Positions 26,166-36,514 of a DNA stretch of 64,000 nucleotides are shown in pieces. The stretch comes from Mactra quadrangularis (Eukaryota; Mollusca; Bivalvia; Venerida; Mactridae), in contig CM046301.1 in assembly GCA_025267735.1 (NCBI GenBank), forward strand, positions 69,087,872-69,151,871. Reading direction: 5' to 3'. Numbering within the stretch: the first letter of the stretch is position 1; each line of letters starts with the position of its first letter. Position numbers and translations under genes: made by a program. The notes under the pieces are model-generated. The model had not been told where the DNA came from. It made no database searches and worked only from the letters and a program-made list of their open reading frames with translations.

Positions 26166-26631
26166 TTTCTGGTTCCCAGTCGTACTTTGACGGGTAGAAG
26201 TACGTCAGGCAAAGCAGAATAGTGGCGACGCCCGAAGTATTGTACAACTTATCGGATAATTCTGTTTTCAAATGAACATTTCTCTCTATATAGGCCTAAA
26301 TCAAAGAAACTTGGTACAAGAATTACTATGGATACCTTGTTTTAGTCATTCCAAAATTCAAACGAGGAAAAGTCATTGTCCGAATCGTGTCCACTTTGCA
26401 GACATGATTTCTTGGTTAATCGTTCGCTAAATTTAGATGCAGACAGAAAAATCGAGATTAAATTACCTATATAATACCGGACTCTTACCAACTTGATTAT
26501 CGTCAATACATTCATACTAAGTAAAGAGAAAATGGAAGAAAATTTTGTAACCTGATGATGCCCTGGTGGGCGCCGCCATTATTGCCTGACCCATTAACAA
26601 TAATGTGGTAAGGGGCAGGTAATCCAGACTA
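26166..26631. mobile_element. MITE, Mutator-like, copy 1
   Basis: This is homologous over its length to 47235-47751. The left end is TTTCTGGTTCCCAGTC and the right end GGGCAGGTAATCCAGACTA, short inverted termini (TCTGG-TT-CC). The flanking 9-mers TTTAGTGTT (26157-26165) and TTTAGGGTC (26632-26640) agree at 7 of 9 positions, as expected for an old 9-bp target duplication. It has no coding capacity. Confidence 0.75.
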
Positions 26632-27050
26632 TTTAGGGTCCTCAACGAATTATACTCTACAGATCATGCGGAAAAGAGTGTTCATAAGCTTAGTTAAGAT
26701 ATTACATGCTCGAAGCCAATGACTTGATTAAAACATTAACAATATACATTACCGTAACAATAGGGCTTGCTTGCTTGTATACGCCAGCATGCGTTCCTGT
26801 GTGCGGTGATCTTGTTATCAGGGAATGCAGAGATATATATGAATCAAGCACTCCGGCTAAACTAAAATCCATAAATCTCAATACATGTATTTAATAACCA
26901 AACTTCAACAAAGTTCTTTATGCAGATTCGGGTGTTAATCGAAATGTGTAAGTGTAAACTCGTAAATTGAGCATAAAATCGATTGAAAAGTTTCATGTGT
27001 CAGTATTGACCAATGTTTCTCCACTCACCGGTGTCTATAAACCGGCACAA

Positions 27051-27184
27051 ATGGGACCAGCACACTGTCATGTAGCACTGTACGGGTTAGTCAACCAAGA
27101 TGGCGGACAGAAAACAAATGGGACCAGTACATTGTCATGTAGCACTGTACGGGTTAGTCAACCAAGATGGTGGACAGAAAGCAA
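27051..27184 (+). repeat. 67-bp tandem duplication containing YY1-like ATG sites
   Basis: Two units start at 27051 and 27118 and are about 95% alike. Each contains CAAGATGGCGGACAG or its one-base variant (27096-27110, 27163-27177). A third CAAGATGGCGGACAG lies alone at 27903-27917. The motif resembles the YY1 element found around start codons of many animal genes. This may be the promoter or first-exon area of the dioxygenase gene starting at 29711; that is inference. Confidence 0.55.
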
Positions 27185-29182
27185 ATGGAAAGGTAAACAG
27201 AATACTTAAAGTTGCCAATGATCAATTAACATTCACATAATAAATTATAATTCCAGTTTATAAACTTTTAATATTGATATGAAATTTTAAGACAAAACGA
27301 ACATCAAAATCGTGACATTGTTTGTCTAAACACTATTGGAGGCGAACATGGATTCGCATGTTAACACTGATAACACTTGTAAATCATGTAAATACACGTA
27401 CTTCTGTTTTTATGGCTGTCATTTTAACATTTCTTATCAACAAAAGTATAAAAATGTCATGATATAAATGTATATATTCGTGGATTGGTCTACATTCAAT
27501 TGTGTTCAGTATAGATACAAGGTAAATATACAGAATATTTTAAGATACCAAAAATACATTTAAATTGTGTCCCACGAGTCAATGTTTGCTTTTCTATAGC
27601 TTTATCAGATTAACTATGTAGGATCATTTAATGCAATTCTTTACATTTCTTGTACATTATATCCCTTTGTCAAAACTTGATTTCCTCAGATGTTTATCTA
27701 ATTATACAGAAAATGTCCTCTATGAAGACTACAGTGCATTGGTTTTGCAAAATCGTGTGATTTAGCGAATTTTAGTCCCAAATGCTAAATTTGAGTGGAC
27801 ATTAAGGATATTTGATTATTAAAGCCAACGATTTGAATGGTCTTAATACACTGTCTAGATCGTGAAACGGTGCCGAATTCCCGTGTCAAGGTGCAGTCAC
27901 AACAAGATGGCGGACAGACAATAATAAAAAAGGTACTGTTCATAAGAGAATTTAAAAAGATTTCATTTCGATGTTTCGAATTGGAGATATATAGTTATTA
28001 TTACAATGTTTAAATTACTTGTCATGGACTAGTTCGTGACTTTCAATAAGATTTGGGTAAACAATTCTATAAAGATTGTTTAATCTACTATCACACTTGG
28101 AAATGAATCACTTGTGTACTTTGTGTAGATAACTATTTAGTCGGAGATTTATTATCCACAGTACATTAGGATATAAGTGTTGACCAGGAATTACTTCGAG
28201 AAGACTTAACGTGTGAATTTCTTCCTAGACTGGTAGCATGAGGATGTAACTTAATTTGGTAAGATATTGGTCTGTGTTTAACGACAAGAAATTCGGATAT
28301 TTTCGTTACATTAAATGTACTATCGACGTTAAATGTCACACTGACACATCAATCTATATAACTGGTTTGAAACTTTAACCTACTAGCTCAGTACTAGGGG
28401 GAACAAAAAGTGGACTCGAAAGTGATAAATCTAAGTTGTAAGAACTTCTTTCACAATCAAGCTAAAATTAATGAGTATAAAGTAAACTGGTTTGAGCATC
28501 ACACGTGCGGCTTCCGATTTGTTGTTGAGGTATGCCATTAAAGTGATGCTCTTGAGTATAGTTTCAAATCAACTAGCGAGATAATATTTGCACTTGACAA
28601 TTTCAATTTTTAATTATATATTTAACTTTCATATGAATGAATTGGTTTTCTATGCCTAGGCTAATGATAATGTTTACAGAAGTAATAATTAAAGCAATTT
28701 CCATGATATTTAAAAAGTCGAGTATACGTCATCTCGAAATAATTATTATTTATTTTTGGTGAGCCCCAACACAGGACAACTTCAACATAGCTGTTCCAAG
28801 TGAAGTTCCTGGTCTGGTTTGTATAAAATCAACTCAAGTATATAGATAGTATAGATCAAATCATTTAACTTCTGATGTCAATTTAATTAACACAAAGCTC
28901 AATAATTAAGGTATGAAAATCATTTGTCGGGGTCAGCTCATTATGCATCTTTAAAGTCAGATCAAATAGGAATGTAGACAATTCTAGAGACACATTTCAC
29001 ATTGTTGAGGCATTTAACGTCGATATTGTTAACTGCATTTTATGGTATAAACTTTATCAACAGTAGATACATTTCAGTAGTCTTTTGTAAAATATTGCAT
29101 AGAAACGACTTCAAAACTTGAAGTATCGATCACACACAAGTACTTTTAATTATGTTGAATTGATACAGATTCTACATTCGAG
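27185..29182 (+). other. Intergenic or 5' region of the PhyH gene
   Basis: No coding exon is recognised. One CAAGATGGCGGACAG site occurs at 27903. A first, possibly non-coding, exon of the dioxygenase gene could lie here, because exon 29711 has an acceptor directly before it. Potential donors such as AAAG/GTAAAC near 27193 are untested. Confidence 0.4.
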
Positions 29183-29490
29183 GCCTCCCAGCTCGCTCAG
29201 TTGGTAGCACGCAAGTCTACTGATCGAGGGGTCGTGGGTTCGATTCCCGGCCGGTGCATACTTTCGTGGAGCTAAGTCATGAAATTATTTCTACGGCCAT
29301 TCTCCCTCCTACCAATGATTCTTACTTATGTAGGGCAGTTGTCAGTAACAGACGAAAGTATACGCTTAGTAGCTGGTTAACAGCTAAATCCAGAGATTTA
29401 GCCTTTCCAGGAACAGTAAGTAGGTTGACTGACCGCCGTTATATGACCTATACAATGTGTTGTACGGCGTTAAAACCAACAAAAACAATA
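29183..29490 (+). mobile_element. tRNA-derived SINE, family A
   Basis: Same structure as 19631-19944: an A box-like CGCTCAGTTGG, an intact-looking B box GGTTCGATTCC, the body with CATGAAATTATTTCTACGGC, and the tail TACGGCGTTAAAACC. A 91-codon open frame across it is accidental. Confidence 0.88.
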
Positions 29491-29710
29491 AAGATTCTAC
29501 ATTTACCAAAACATGTTTCTTTTACTTAACTTCTTGTCACTGTGTATATATGTACTATATAATAGAACATCCAATTCAAGTAAAACAGCAAAACTTCAAT
29601 AAAAAATAAATACACAGGGTCAGTTTCTGATCAAATGCATGTGACATTTCAAGTATGTTATCGATTGTTGGCCGGATAATCTATCTTGACGTCCAGCAGT
29701 TTTCTTTCAG

Positions 29711-30364
29711 ACCATTATGCTCACAGAATCCAATTACAATGAACTAGAAGAGAAAGGTTATACTGTTGTTGATAATGTTATTACCGCAGCAGAATGTGAT
29801 GAAGCCGTAGATGACTTCAAACAATGGCTCAAATATTTCGATGATCAATTCCCTGACAACCACAATTCAGTTATCAAAAGTTACAACGCTGGGCATCTTG
29901 AAGTCACGTGGCGGCTGAGACTGAAGACAAAACCTGTGTTTACTCAGCTATGGAAGACAGAAAAACTTCTGACATGTTTTGAAGCTATTGGTATTGGTCG
30001 TCCACCGGAAGATGGCGTGGAAGAGTTTCAAGATGTCAGTAAATATTGGTTACACGCTGACAGTACACCTTCTAGAATAGGTCTCCATGCCTACCAGGGG
30101 GCGCTTTACCTAGAAGAACAAACTGAGAGTGACTGGTCATTTCAAGTAATAGAGAGATCACATAAATACTTAGAGGAACTCTTCAGTAACCATCTTAACG
30201 CGGCCATAGAAGCTAAAACACGAGGTTGTCATGTAGATATGACTGAAGACTACATAGATTTCTTCACAGAAAAAGGTTGCAAAGTCAAGCGAGTTCCGGT
30301 ACACAAAGGTGGTATGGTATTATGGGATTCCAGATTGGTTCATGCAAATGCTCGACCTCTTAAG
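29711..30364 (+). CDS. PhyH-family dioxygenase, exon 1 of coding region
   Basis: Acceptor TTTCTTTCAG ends at 29710 and the donor GTATAA follows 30364. ATG at 29717 opens 216 codons ending in phase 0; the six bases before it are probably 5' UTR. The protein is a Fe(II)/2-oxoglutarate-dependent oxygenase of the phytanoyl-CoA dioxygenase family. The HxD iron motif is YWLHAD (His113, Asp115), YQGALYLEE and VIERSHKYL are the usual strand and helix motifs, and the distal iron histidine is in LVHANARP (His209). The substrate is unknown; homologues exist widely and many are uncharacterised. There is no signal peptide, so it is probably cytosolic. Confidence 0.92.
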
Positions 30365-31143
30365 GTATAATAATTATTCGTAAAACATGCATTATGTTAG
30401 TCATTTTTTCTTTAACAGATGAGAGCCAGACGTCGGTGGTTAGTTCAGTCTGGACTGCATCTTAATGCTAATTCAGGGCAGTTTAGTCGTGAAGTACTAC
30501 CATTCTCATTTTGTCAGATTTGTCAAGTGGAGCGGTTGTAATAACTCTGAGCTTTGTTCTGGTTAGCAGGTAGAGGTCTAGCCTCTCCAGTGACAATATC
30601 GCGGTTCGTCGAAAGCATTGTTCAAATTGCGGCGTAAACCTCAGTAAACCTAAACTAATCCAAGTTAAACAAACTTTACTACACACCAATGGATACTTAC
30701 GATAATACTTCTAGCGAAGAATCTTAGCTTTTCTACTTGTCATCGACATTCTACCACCATTTGTACCTCGGTTGATACAGGTCCAAGTACTGATTAGTAT
30801 CTAAGGCTTATAGAAGTTAATGTACCCCATTCTCATTGATTCCAGAGTTATAATTCATCACTACACTATTAATGACTGATGATCCAGTAAAACATACACA
30901 AGAAGTTCGAATGCTCAACCTCGAAGTTCCGTGACCAAAGTGTGACTTCCGAATTCACTTATTATCAATACCTTTTGTTTTTACAAGTTTTCTAGGGCCC
31001 ATATATTGACAAAATAGGAAATTATGTTGGTGCCAAGTAAATGTTCGACCCATTTTGGCAGTTTGAGCTTGCCCAGCTCGACCCTACTTTCACTGTATAT
31101 TATGACTTATCAATCTTTTGAAGATTTATACTATATTATGTAG

Positions 31144-31281
31144 GGTAGAAAACATGTTGATAGATGGCGGTATGTAGCTTTCTCTTCAATGACTCCAGCA
31201 ATATGGGCCAATGATGAAGATATCAAAGTACTTAAAGAAGCTTACATGAGGCCAACAATGACTACACATTGGTCATCACAG
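31144..31281 (+). CDS. PhyH-family dioxygenase, exon 2
   Basis: Acceptor TATGTAG, donor GTAAGT, 46 codons, phase 0. It encodes RWRYVAFSSMTPAIWAN, the strand after the distal histidine where these enzymes hold the 2-oxoglutarate-binding Arg, and ends MTTHWSSQ. Confidence 0.93.
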
Positions 31282-31479
31282 GTAAGTACATATATAGACC
31301 AACCAATGTCTCATTTATTGCTTTGATAAAATGATTTATGAAATTTTAGGTTTTGTTAGTTTTACGGACTATTTTCAGCATATTTACGAACATGGTGAAT
31401 GGGACTACTTAAACATGGAAATCCCACCAATGAGATTCTTAATGATAACTGCTCTGTTCCAACTTGGAGAGTCTTGAAA

Positions 31480-32420
31480 AACATAATGGTACCCACTGTA
31501 ATCTGTGGATATCTTCAACTTATAGCAAATGAAAGTTGGACTCATTGTCCCTTTTATCTCCAAGGAGTGTGAGGTCATCAGGATCACCAGGAAGCGAGCT
31601 CCAATCAAGGCATCTTATACTATACATGGCCATGAACTAGCTCTCGTCAAAAACGGCAAGTACCTGGGGGTCACCATCTCAGAGGACCTGTCCTGGAATG
31701 CCCATGTTGCAGCGACATCAAAAAAGGCAAACAACTCCCTTGCCTTCATCAGGAGGAACCTAGCAAGCTGCCCAAGAGACGTCAAGAACACATGTTACAA
31801 GACACTCACTAGGCCAATCCTTGAGTATGCCAGTACAGCTTGGGATCCATACACCTCCACCAACATCTCCCAATTGGAAGCTGTCCAGCGTCGCGCCGCC
31901 AGATTTGTCACGGGCGATTATAGGACCACCAGCAGCACCAGTGAGATGATGAAAGCATTAGGCTGGCAGACACTACAACAGCGTAGATGCAACAATAAAT
32001 TGATAATGATGTACCGCATCATCCATCACCATGTGGACATCCCAATGCACAGTTCATTATTTCAACCAGTGACATCATCTACAAGAGGACACTCTAGCAG
32101 ATTCCACCAACTATTCTGCAGGGTGGATGTCTACAGATACTCCTTTTTCCCATCAGCCATAGTATTGTGGAACAATCTAAAGCAAGAAGACGTTAACTCA
32201 TACTCCATTGACGTCTTCAATGCATCATTAAACACCACACCATAGATGAGAGAGCCTGTTTTTATCCTGTTTTTATACCATAAGCTGAACTTTTTATTAG
32301 TGTTTTAAACTTTTAATTTTGCGCTCCTCTCATTGACCTATGTAAATAAACCTGTGCGATGATGCCCCAGAGGGGATTCTGCACAATACTGGTAGAAGAG
32401 AGAAGAGGCAATGCTGATTA
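31480..32420 (+). pseudogene. 5'-truncated non-LTR retrotransposon (LINE), reverse transcriptase C-terminus
   Basis: An open frame at 31529-32245 encodes the last part of a LINE ORF2. KYLGVTISEDLSWNAHV, LRRNLAS-type KKANNSLAFIRRNLAS, ILEYASTAWDPYT and LEAVQRRAARFV are diagnostic of the region after the reverse transcriptase palm in jockey/CR1-like LINEs. The catalytic YxDD and the endonuclease are absent: the copy is truncated at its 5' side, as usual for target-primed reverse transcription. The base composition is more GC-rich than that of the host intron. The 3' UTR after the stop includes GATGATGCCCCAGAGGGG. The same strand as the host gene. Confidence 0.92.
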
Positions 32421-32922
32421 TTAGCGTAGGTATTCCATGGAATTAGGTCACGCCATACCGGAATTTTGTTAAGCATCCGCGTAGGTATTGGAGTATTAAA
32501 TAAAAAAAAAATGGTGATTTTTTCTTAAATAATTCTGTTGTTGTTCCGGGATTCGATAACCGATTTTTCTCAGGAAATACTGATAGTTCATTGTTTCAAA
32601 ATGTACATGTGTATGTAGTATATACTTTTTTATAGAATTACTTTAATCTCACATTAATGTCATAAGCATTCATGTACTACAAAGTACTCTTTTGTGTGAA
32701 TACTAGTTAGAATATACATGTGTTTTCGTTTTCGGTTTGTGTGTTTTTGAGAATAGGTACCTAGGTTTGTCAAACTTGAGTTGACGCTTAACAAAATTCC
32801 TATTTGGCATGACCTTAATTAAAAAGTGAAAGTAAGTTTTGGGAAGGAATCATTTTAAGAGCAGTGTTGCATTAATTGTACGATATATCATATTAGCTCA
32901 TGTTACAGACATAGAAGCAGTA

Positions 32923-33040
32923 GGCAATTAATAGGACACACGCTTAAGAATAGAGATCACAGGTTTGAATCTCACCAAGAGCAGTTTATTCCCATGAGCA
33001 AGAAATTGATCTGCTATTGCTTCACTCCACCTAGGTGTTA
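32923..33040 (+). mobile_element. SINE family C, diverged copy
   Basis: ATAGGACACACGCTTAAGAA, then GGTTTGAATCTCACCAAGAG and GAGCAAGAAATTGA, match the better copies at 41541 and 55181 (head with GGTCCAGTGGTAGGACGCAC and a B box GGTTCGATCCC). Confidence 0.55.
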
Positions 33041-33236
33041 AATCGTACCCATAAGTGTGGTATAATTCTGTTGCTCCAGTATTTCAGCAGCATCAATAAA
33101 AGCAAGCCTCCCCAGAGATATTGATAGATAGATATCAGCAGCCAAATGACCAGGGGTAATAACTGTTAAGTCAGTAAACATGCACAAGCATGATACTGGG
33201 CTTTAATATTCAATTGCCTTTTACTCTGAATTACAG

Positions 33237-33467
33237 GGAGTACAGCCAATAGACTCACCTAGATCTCCTGGTATACCCTACCCAGACAGAGTACCTGATA
33301 TAGCTAGGACAGAAGAAGCTATGAGACTCTCTGGAGTATTACCATATGACTTTAATGATGGTCAACCTAATGGTGACGACTATATACCAATATGGAAACC
33401 ATTTGATAGAGTAAATGTTGAACCAGAGATTGATAATGAAATCAAATTTGCTAATGGGCATATTTGA
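33237..33467 (+). CDS. PhyH-family dioxygenase, last exon
   Basis: Acceptor GAATTACAG; 76 codons and TGA at 33465-33467. It encodes SPRSPGIPYPDRVPDIARTE and LSGVLPYDFNDG, a conserved tail in this branch of PhyH proteins. The total protein is 338 residues. Confidence 0.92.
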   Translation, partial: GVQPIDSPRSPGIPYPDRVPDIARTEEAMRLSGVLPYDFNDGQPNGDDYIPIWKPFDRVNVEPEIDNEIKFANGHI

Positions 33468-33503
33468 GAATATGTCGATAACTGAATTATGAATGGAATG
33501 GTA

Positions 33504-33552
33504 AATAAATATACATTCCAAATTGCCAACAAAAATTACTGTAACCAATAAA
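33504..33552 (+). terminator. Polyadenylation signals of the PhyH gene
   Basis: AATAAA at 33504-33509 and again at 33547-33552, 37 and 80 bases after the stop codon, imply a short 3' UTR. Confidence 0.6.
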
Positions 33553-33909
33553 CTGCATGTAATTAACCTAGATTAAAGTAATTAATATATCATAATCTTT
33601 CTTATTTTCATGCACTTTGTCCACGTTTTCATTTAACTCATCGGCTAACCTTAAGTTCCTTTCTTAACCCTAAGAAACCAAATGACCATAATCTGTATAC
33701 AAAGAGACAGCATCTTATTCTAATATGGAGGTTATTTTAGTTTTACTGGGTTTAACAAAGTGTCAACACAATTTCAGGCTGTCAACCAGATCATCTCCAA
33801 AATATAGGAGGAATATAGGATCATTTTTGCAAGAAATATAGGAGGTTTTGGACATTTTTTGCGGCAAAATATAGGAGTTTCCAACTTAAAATAGTACCAT
33901 TTTCTGCTA

Positions 33910-33971
33910 CTATTTATACATATAATTAATATTACAATAACTATTTATACATATAATTAATATTACAATAA
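33910..33971 (+). repeat. 31-bp tandem duplication
   Basis: The unit CTATTTATACATATAATTAA plus 11 bases is repeated twice exactly, inside the left part of the DNA transposon. Confidence 0.85.
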
Positions 33972-34318
33972 CTATCTTTCACTTACTGTATTTTACAATA
34001 GTCAATGATTAAGCACTCAATGTCAGCTAAGTGGGCATTTTCAAATTTTCACTGTCCTTTGGCCCACATTTTTAAAAACAGAAGGTAGCTGAGATTTTTC
34101 TCATTAGATGATGTATCCAACTTATATGTACCTCAAACAAAAGTTTTTTCCCTCATTGAACATACTTTCTGGTGAAAACAAAGGGACAAAAACTGTTTGT
34201 TTTGCGTTGTCCCTGCATAGGGTATTTGTTTCAACTCCAATATAGTTTTGAGATGGTATACTTTTTTTGCTGCAAATGTCACCAGCAAGGATACGAGAAA
34301 TGAAAAATGACAAATGAT

Positions 34319-34567
34319 CCAACATTCCTCCTGAATATGGAGCACATACTAAATCAACCAAAGTAACAATTAAATGTCTGAGTAGTTCAACAAAAGAAAA
34401 TTTATCTGCAAATATTCCAAATGATTTAGAAAAAACAACAATAGAAGAATGCATTACAAATGAGGCTTTTACACACCCAGTACTATCTACATGTTTACAT
34501 GAGAAAAAAAGATAAGGTACTAGTATCAGGTAAATTCAATATTGAAAAAGTACTGAATGGAGTTTGA
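34319..34567 (+). pseudogene. Decayed reading frame inside the DNA transposon
   Basis: A frame of about 65 codons starting IPPEYGAHTKSTKVTIKCLS and ending at TAA near 34516 has protein-like composition. A one-base frame change there leads into KVLVSGKFNIEKVLNGV and a stop. A second piece (34825-34944) reads LKLNDAGIVPEFLILPEKLK. The family is not recognised. Together they may be remains of the element's own protein. Confidence 0.35.
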
Positions 34568-36514
34568 GCAAGCACATCAAACCAATGCACATGACAAATA
34601 GACAAAACAAGATTGTTTTTTTAATGCCTATTTGTGACTTAGGAAAACAAAGGGCCACCTTGTATATTTAAGACCAAGGTCAGCGGCATACAAAAGTTGG
34701 TCTTGAAATGATCAGGTGAAAGCACTAAAACAAAATTATAAACCTTTTTATAAAAAGAAATATAAACAAAAGTCTTAACATGAATTCAGATTGTAAGGAA
34801 TTACTATTAAAACTAATGAAAACGAAACATTGTCCAGCACACCAGGATCTAAAACCAAATTAAAACTTAATGATGCCGGTATAGTTCCTGAGTTCCTGAT
34901 ATTACCAGAGAAACTCAAGAAACACTTGTTTATGCAAATAATGTAATCGAAAAAGTTTAATTACTAACAACAACGCCACGGTCCAAAACAGTACACCAGC
35001 CGAAAGAAGGACAAGCTGAAAAAATATTTAGATTGTGAGACTTTTAAAACAAATTGTTGAGCCTCTACCTCGTTGAAAAACAAATCGACTACTTTGTTGC
35101 AATAAAACTGACAGCAGCTTTCTACAGAACTAGATAATTTGTAAAGTTATATGAAAATGGACCAGATATTTTGAACTCATAAGTCATGAACTGCTTTTGA
35201 TAAATGAGTAAGATACGTTAACAAATACAAAATAAATGTTTACAGAAAAATCAAATAAATATGTCTTTTTCTGACAAATAAACATATTTGAAGCAAAAGA
35301 GCTAGCATTGTTTTGCTTTGAAACATAAATTGTGCCTAAAGGATAATGTCTTTTAAAATAAAAGGCAGTGGAACTTATGTGAATTGAAAGAGTAAGATAC
35401 GTTACCATTTTAGGTTTACGTATGTGAACGTTTGATTGTTGTCTAAACAAACTAAGTTTAATTTTGAATTATCCTTTTGAAATGTTTGTAAGCAAATGCT
35501 TGCATATTTTTTGCTTTTTGATTGCATTTACCCTTAATATATGTCAATACTTTTTTAGTAAGATACGTTATTATTTACCTTGTACAAATTAAGTGATTAA
35601 ACCTTACACTAGAAACATATTAGCGGTATTTGAACTGGGTTTTTAGTGTGTTCTTACATTGACTTTTGTGCTCTGGTCGTATTGTTTTATTAACGTATTA
35701 CCTAAATAAAATGAATTGATTTAGAAACACATTCAAATAAAATTTTTATTGTGTTCATTGTTAAACCAAGGACAAATAGAACTTCATTCCGTAAGAAGTA
35801 TATAAATAGTTGTCATGTAGTTTACCGTCATACTATGAAATACCTTTTAATAATTATTGATTAGATTTGCTATTGTCCATCTGTTCTAGAAATTTTATTT
35901 TAAAAAGTTTAACGTATCTTACTTAACATTTATACTACCTTTTGTTAAGCAATGACAACTTTCAGCACAGTCCTTAATAAAATCTCTGATGCGTATTTTC
36001 TACTCTAAATAGGTTAATGGTAAGATTATAATGATAAAAGATGTTAAACTGTTACTTCATTTTTGATCAATTGTCAAATCCTAAATGCCCATTTAATTGA
36101 CATCGAGTGTAAAGTGTCTACCCTACAGACGAACGAAACCATTAACTTTGAACAACTAATCAAGTATCAAAGCAATATTAACTCTTCATTATTGGCGACA
36201 ATTTTTTTAAAAATAATATAGGAATATTTTTTAAAATATAGGAGAATATAGGAAAAATAGGAGGTTTTTCAAAATATAGGATTCTGACCCAAAATATAGG
36301 AGTTATATAGGAATATAGGAATCGGTTGACAGCCTGCAATTTAGGTCATTTTACGGCGTCCAGCACACCTAACTTAGCTTTCCTGGACCCTTGTCTACAT
36401 TATTGTCAAGTTTTCATTGAAGCGTATAATCTCCCTGGGTGGGATTCAAACCCGTACCCCCTTCAGAACACGAGATTCCAAATCTAGGTGCACATGCCCT
36501 ATCGACCCTATGAT

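Larger units (their letters stand above)
31282..33236 (+). other. PhyH intron 2 carrying a LINE remnant
   Basis: A 2-kb intron largely made of inserted repeats (LINE 31480-32420, SINE fragment 32923-33040). Phases 0 to 0 join directly across it. Confidence 0.85.
33775..36336. mobile_element. 2.56-kb DNA transposon with 13-bp inverted repeats and 6-bp target duplication
   Basis: The ends are perfect 13-bp inverted repeats, CAGGCTGTCAACC (33775-33787) and its complement (36324-36336), flanked by the direct repeat CAATTT (33769-33774, 36337-36342). The SINE at 54441 shows the empty site TGTCAACACAATTTAGGTCA, confirming both boundaries. AATATAGGA-type repeats crowd both ends in one orientation. 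The interior holds four AGTAAGATACGTTA motifs and fragments of decayed reading frame on the plus strand (about 34320-34570 and 34800-34950). No transposase motif is recognised. Superfamilies with 6-bp duplications include Dada and IS3EU; assignment is open. Confidence 0.85.
33748..36509 (-). mobile_element. SINE family B copy interrupted by a DNA transposon
   Basis: The SINE tail lies at 33748-33774 (TTTAACAAAGTGTCAACACA then ATTT) and continues at 36337 with CAATTTAGGTCATTTTACGG up to the tRNA-like head at about 36480-36509 (complement of ATCGACCC). An uninterrupted family B copy is at 54441-54712. The SINE also lacks part of its body. Confidence 0.8.

Noticed and set aside
29254..29529. 91-codon open frame
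   Set aside because: It lies across a family A SINE and has no protein features.
34122..34454. 110-codon minus-strand open frame in the DNA transposon
   Set aside because: The plus strand over the same interval has the more protein-like remnants. The minus frame has no recognisable motif, so I do not call it a transposase.
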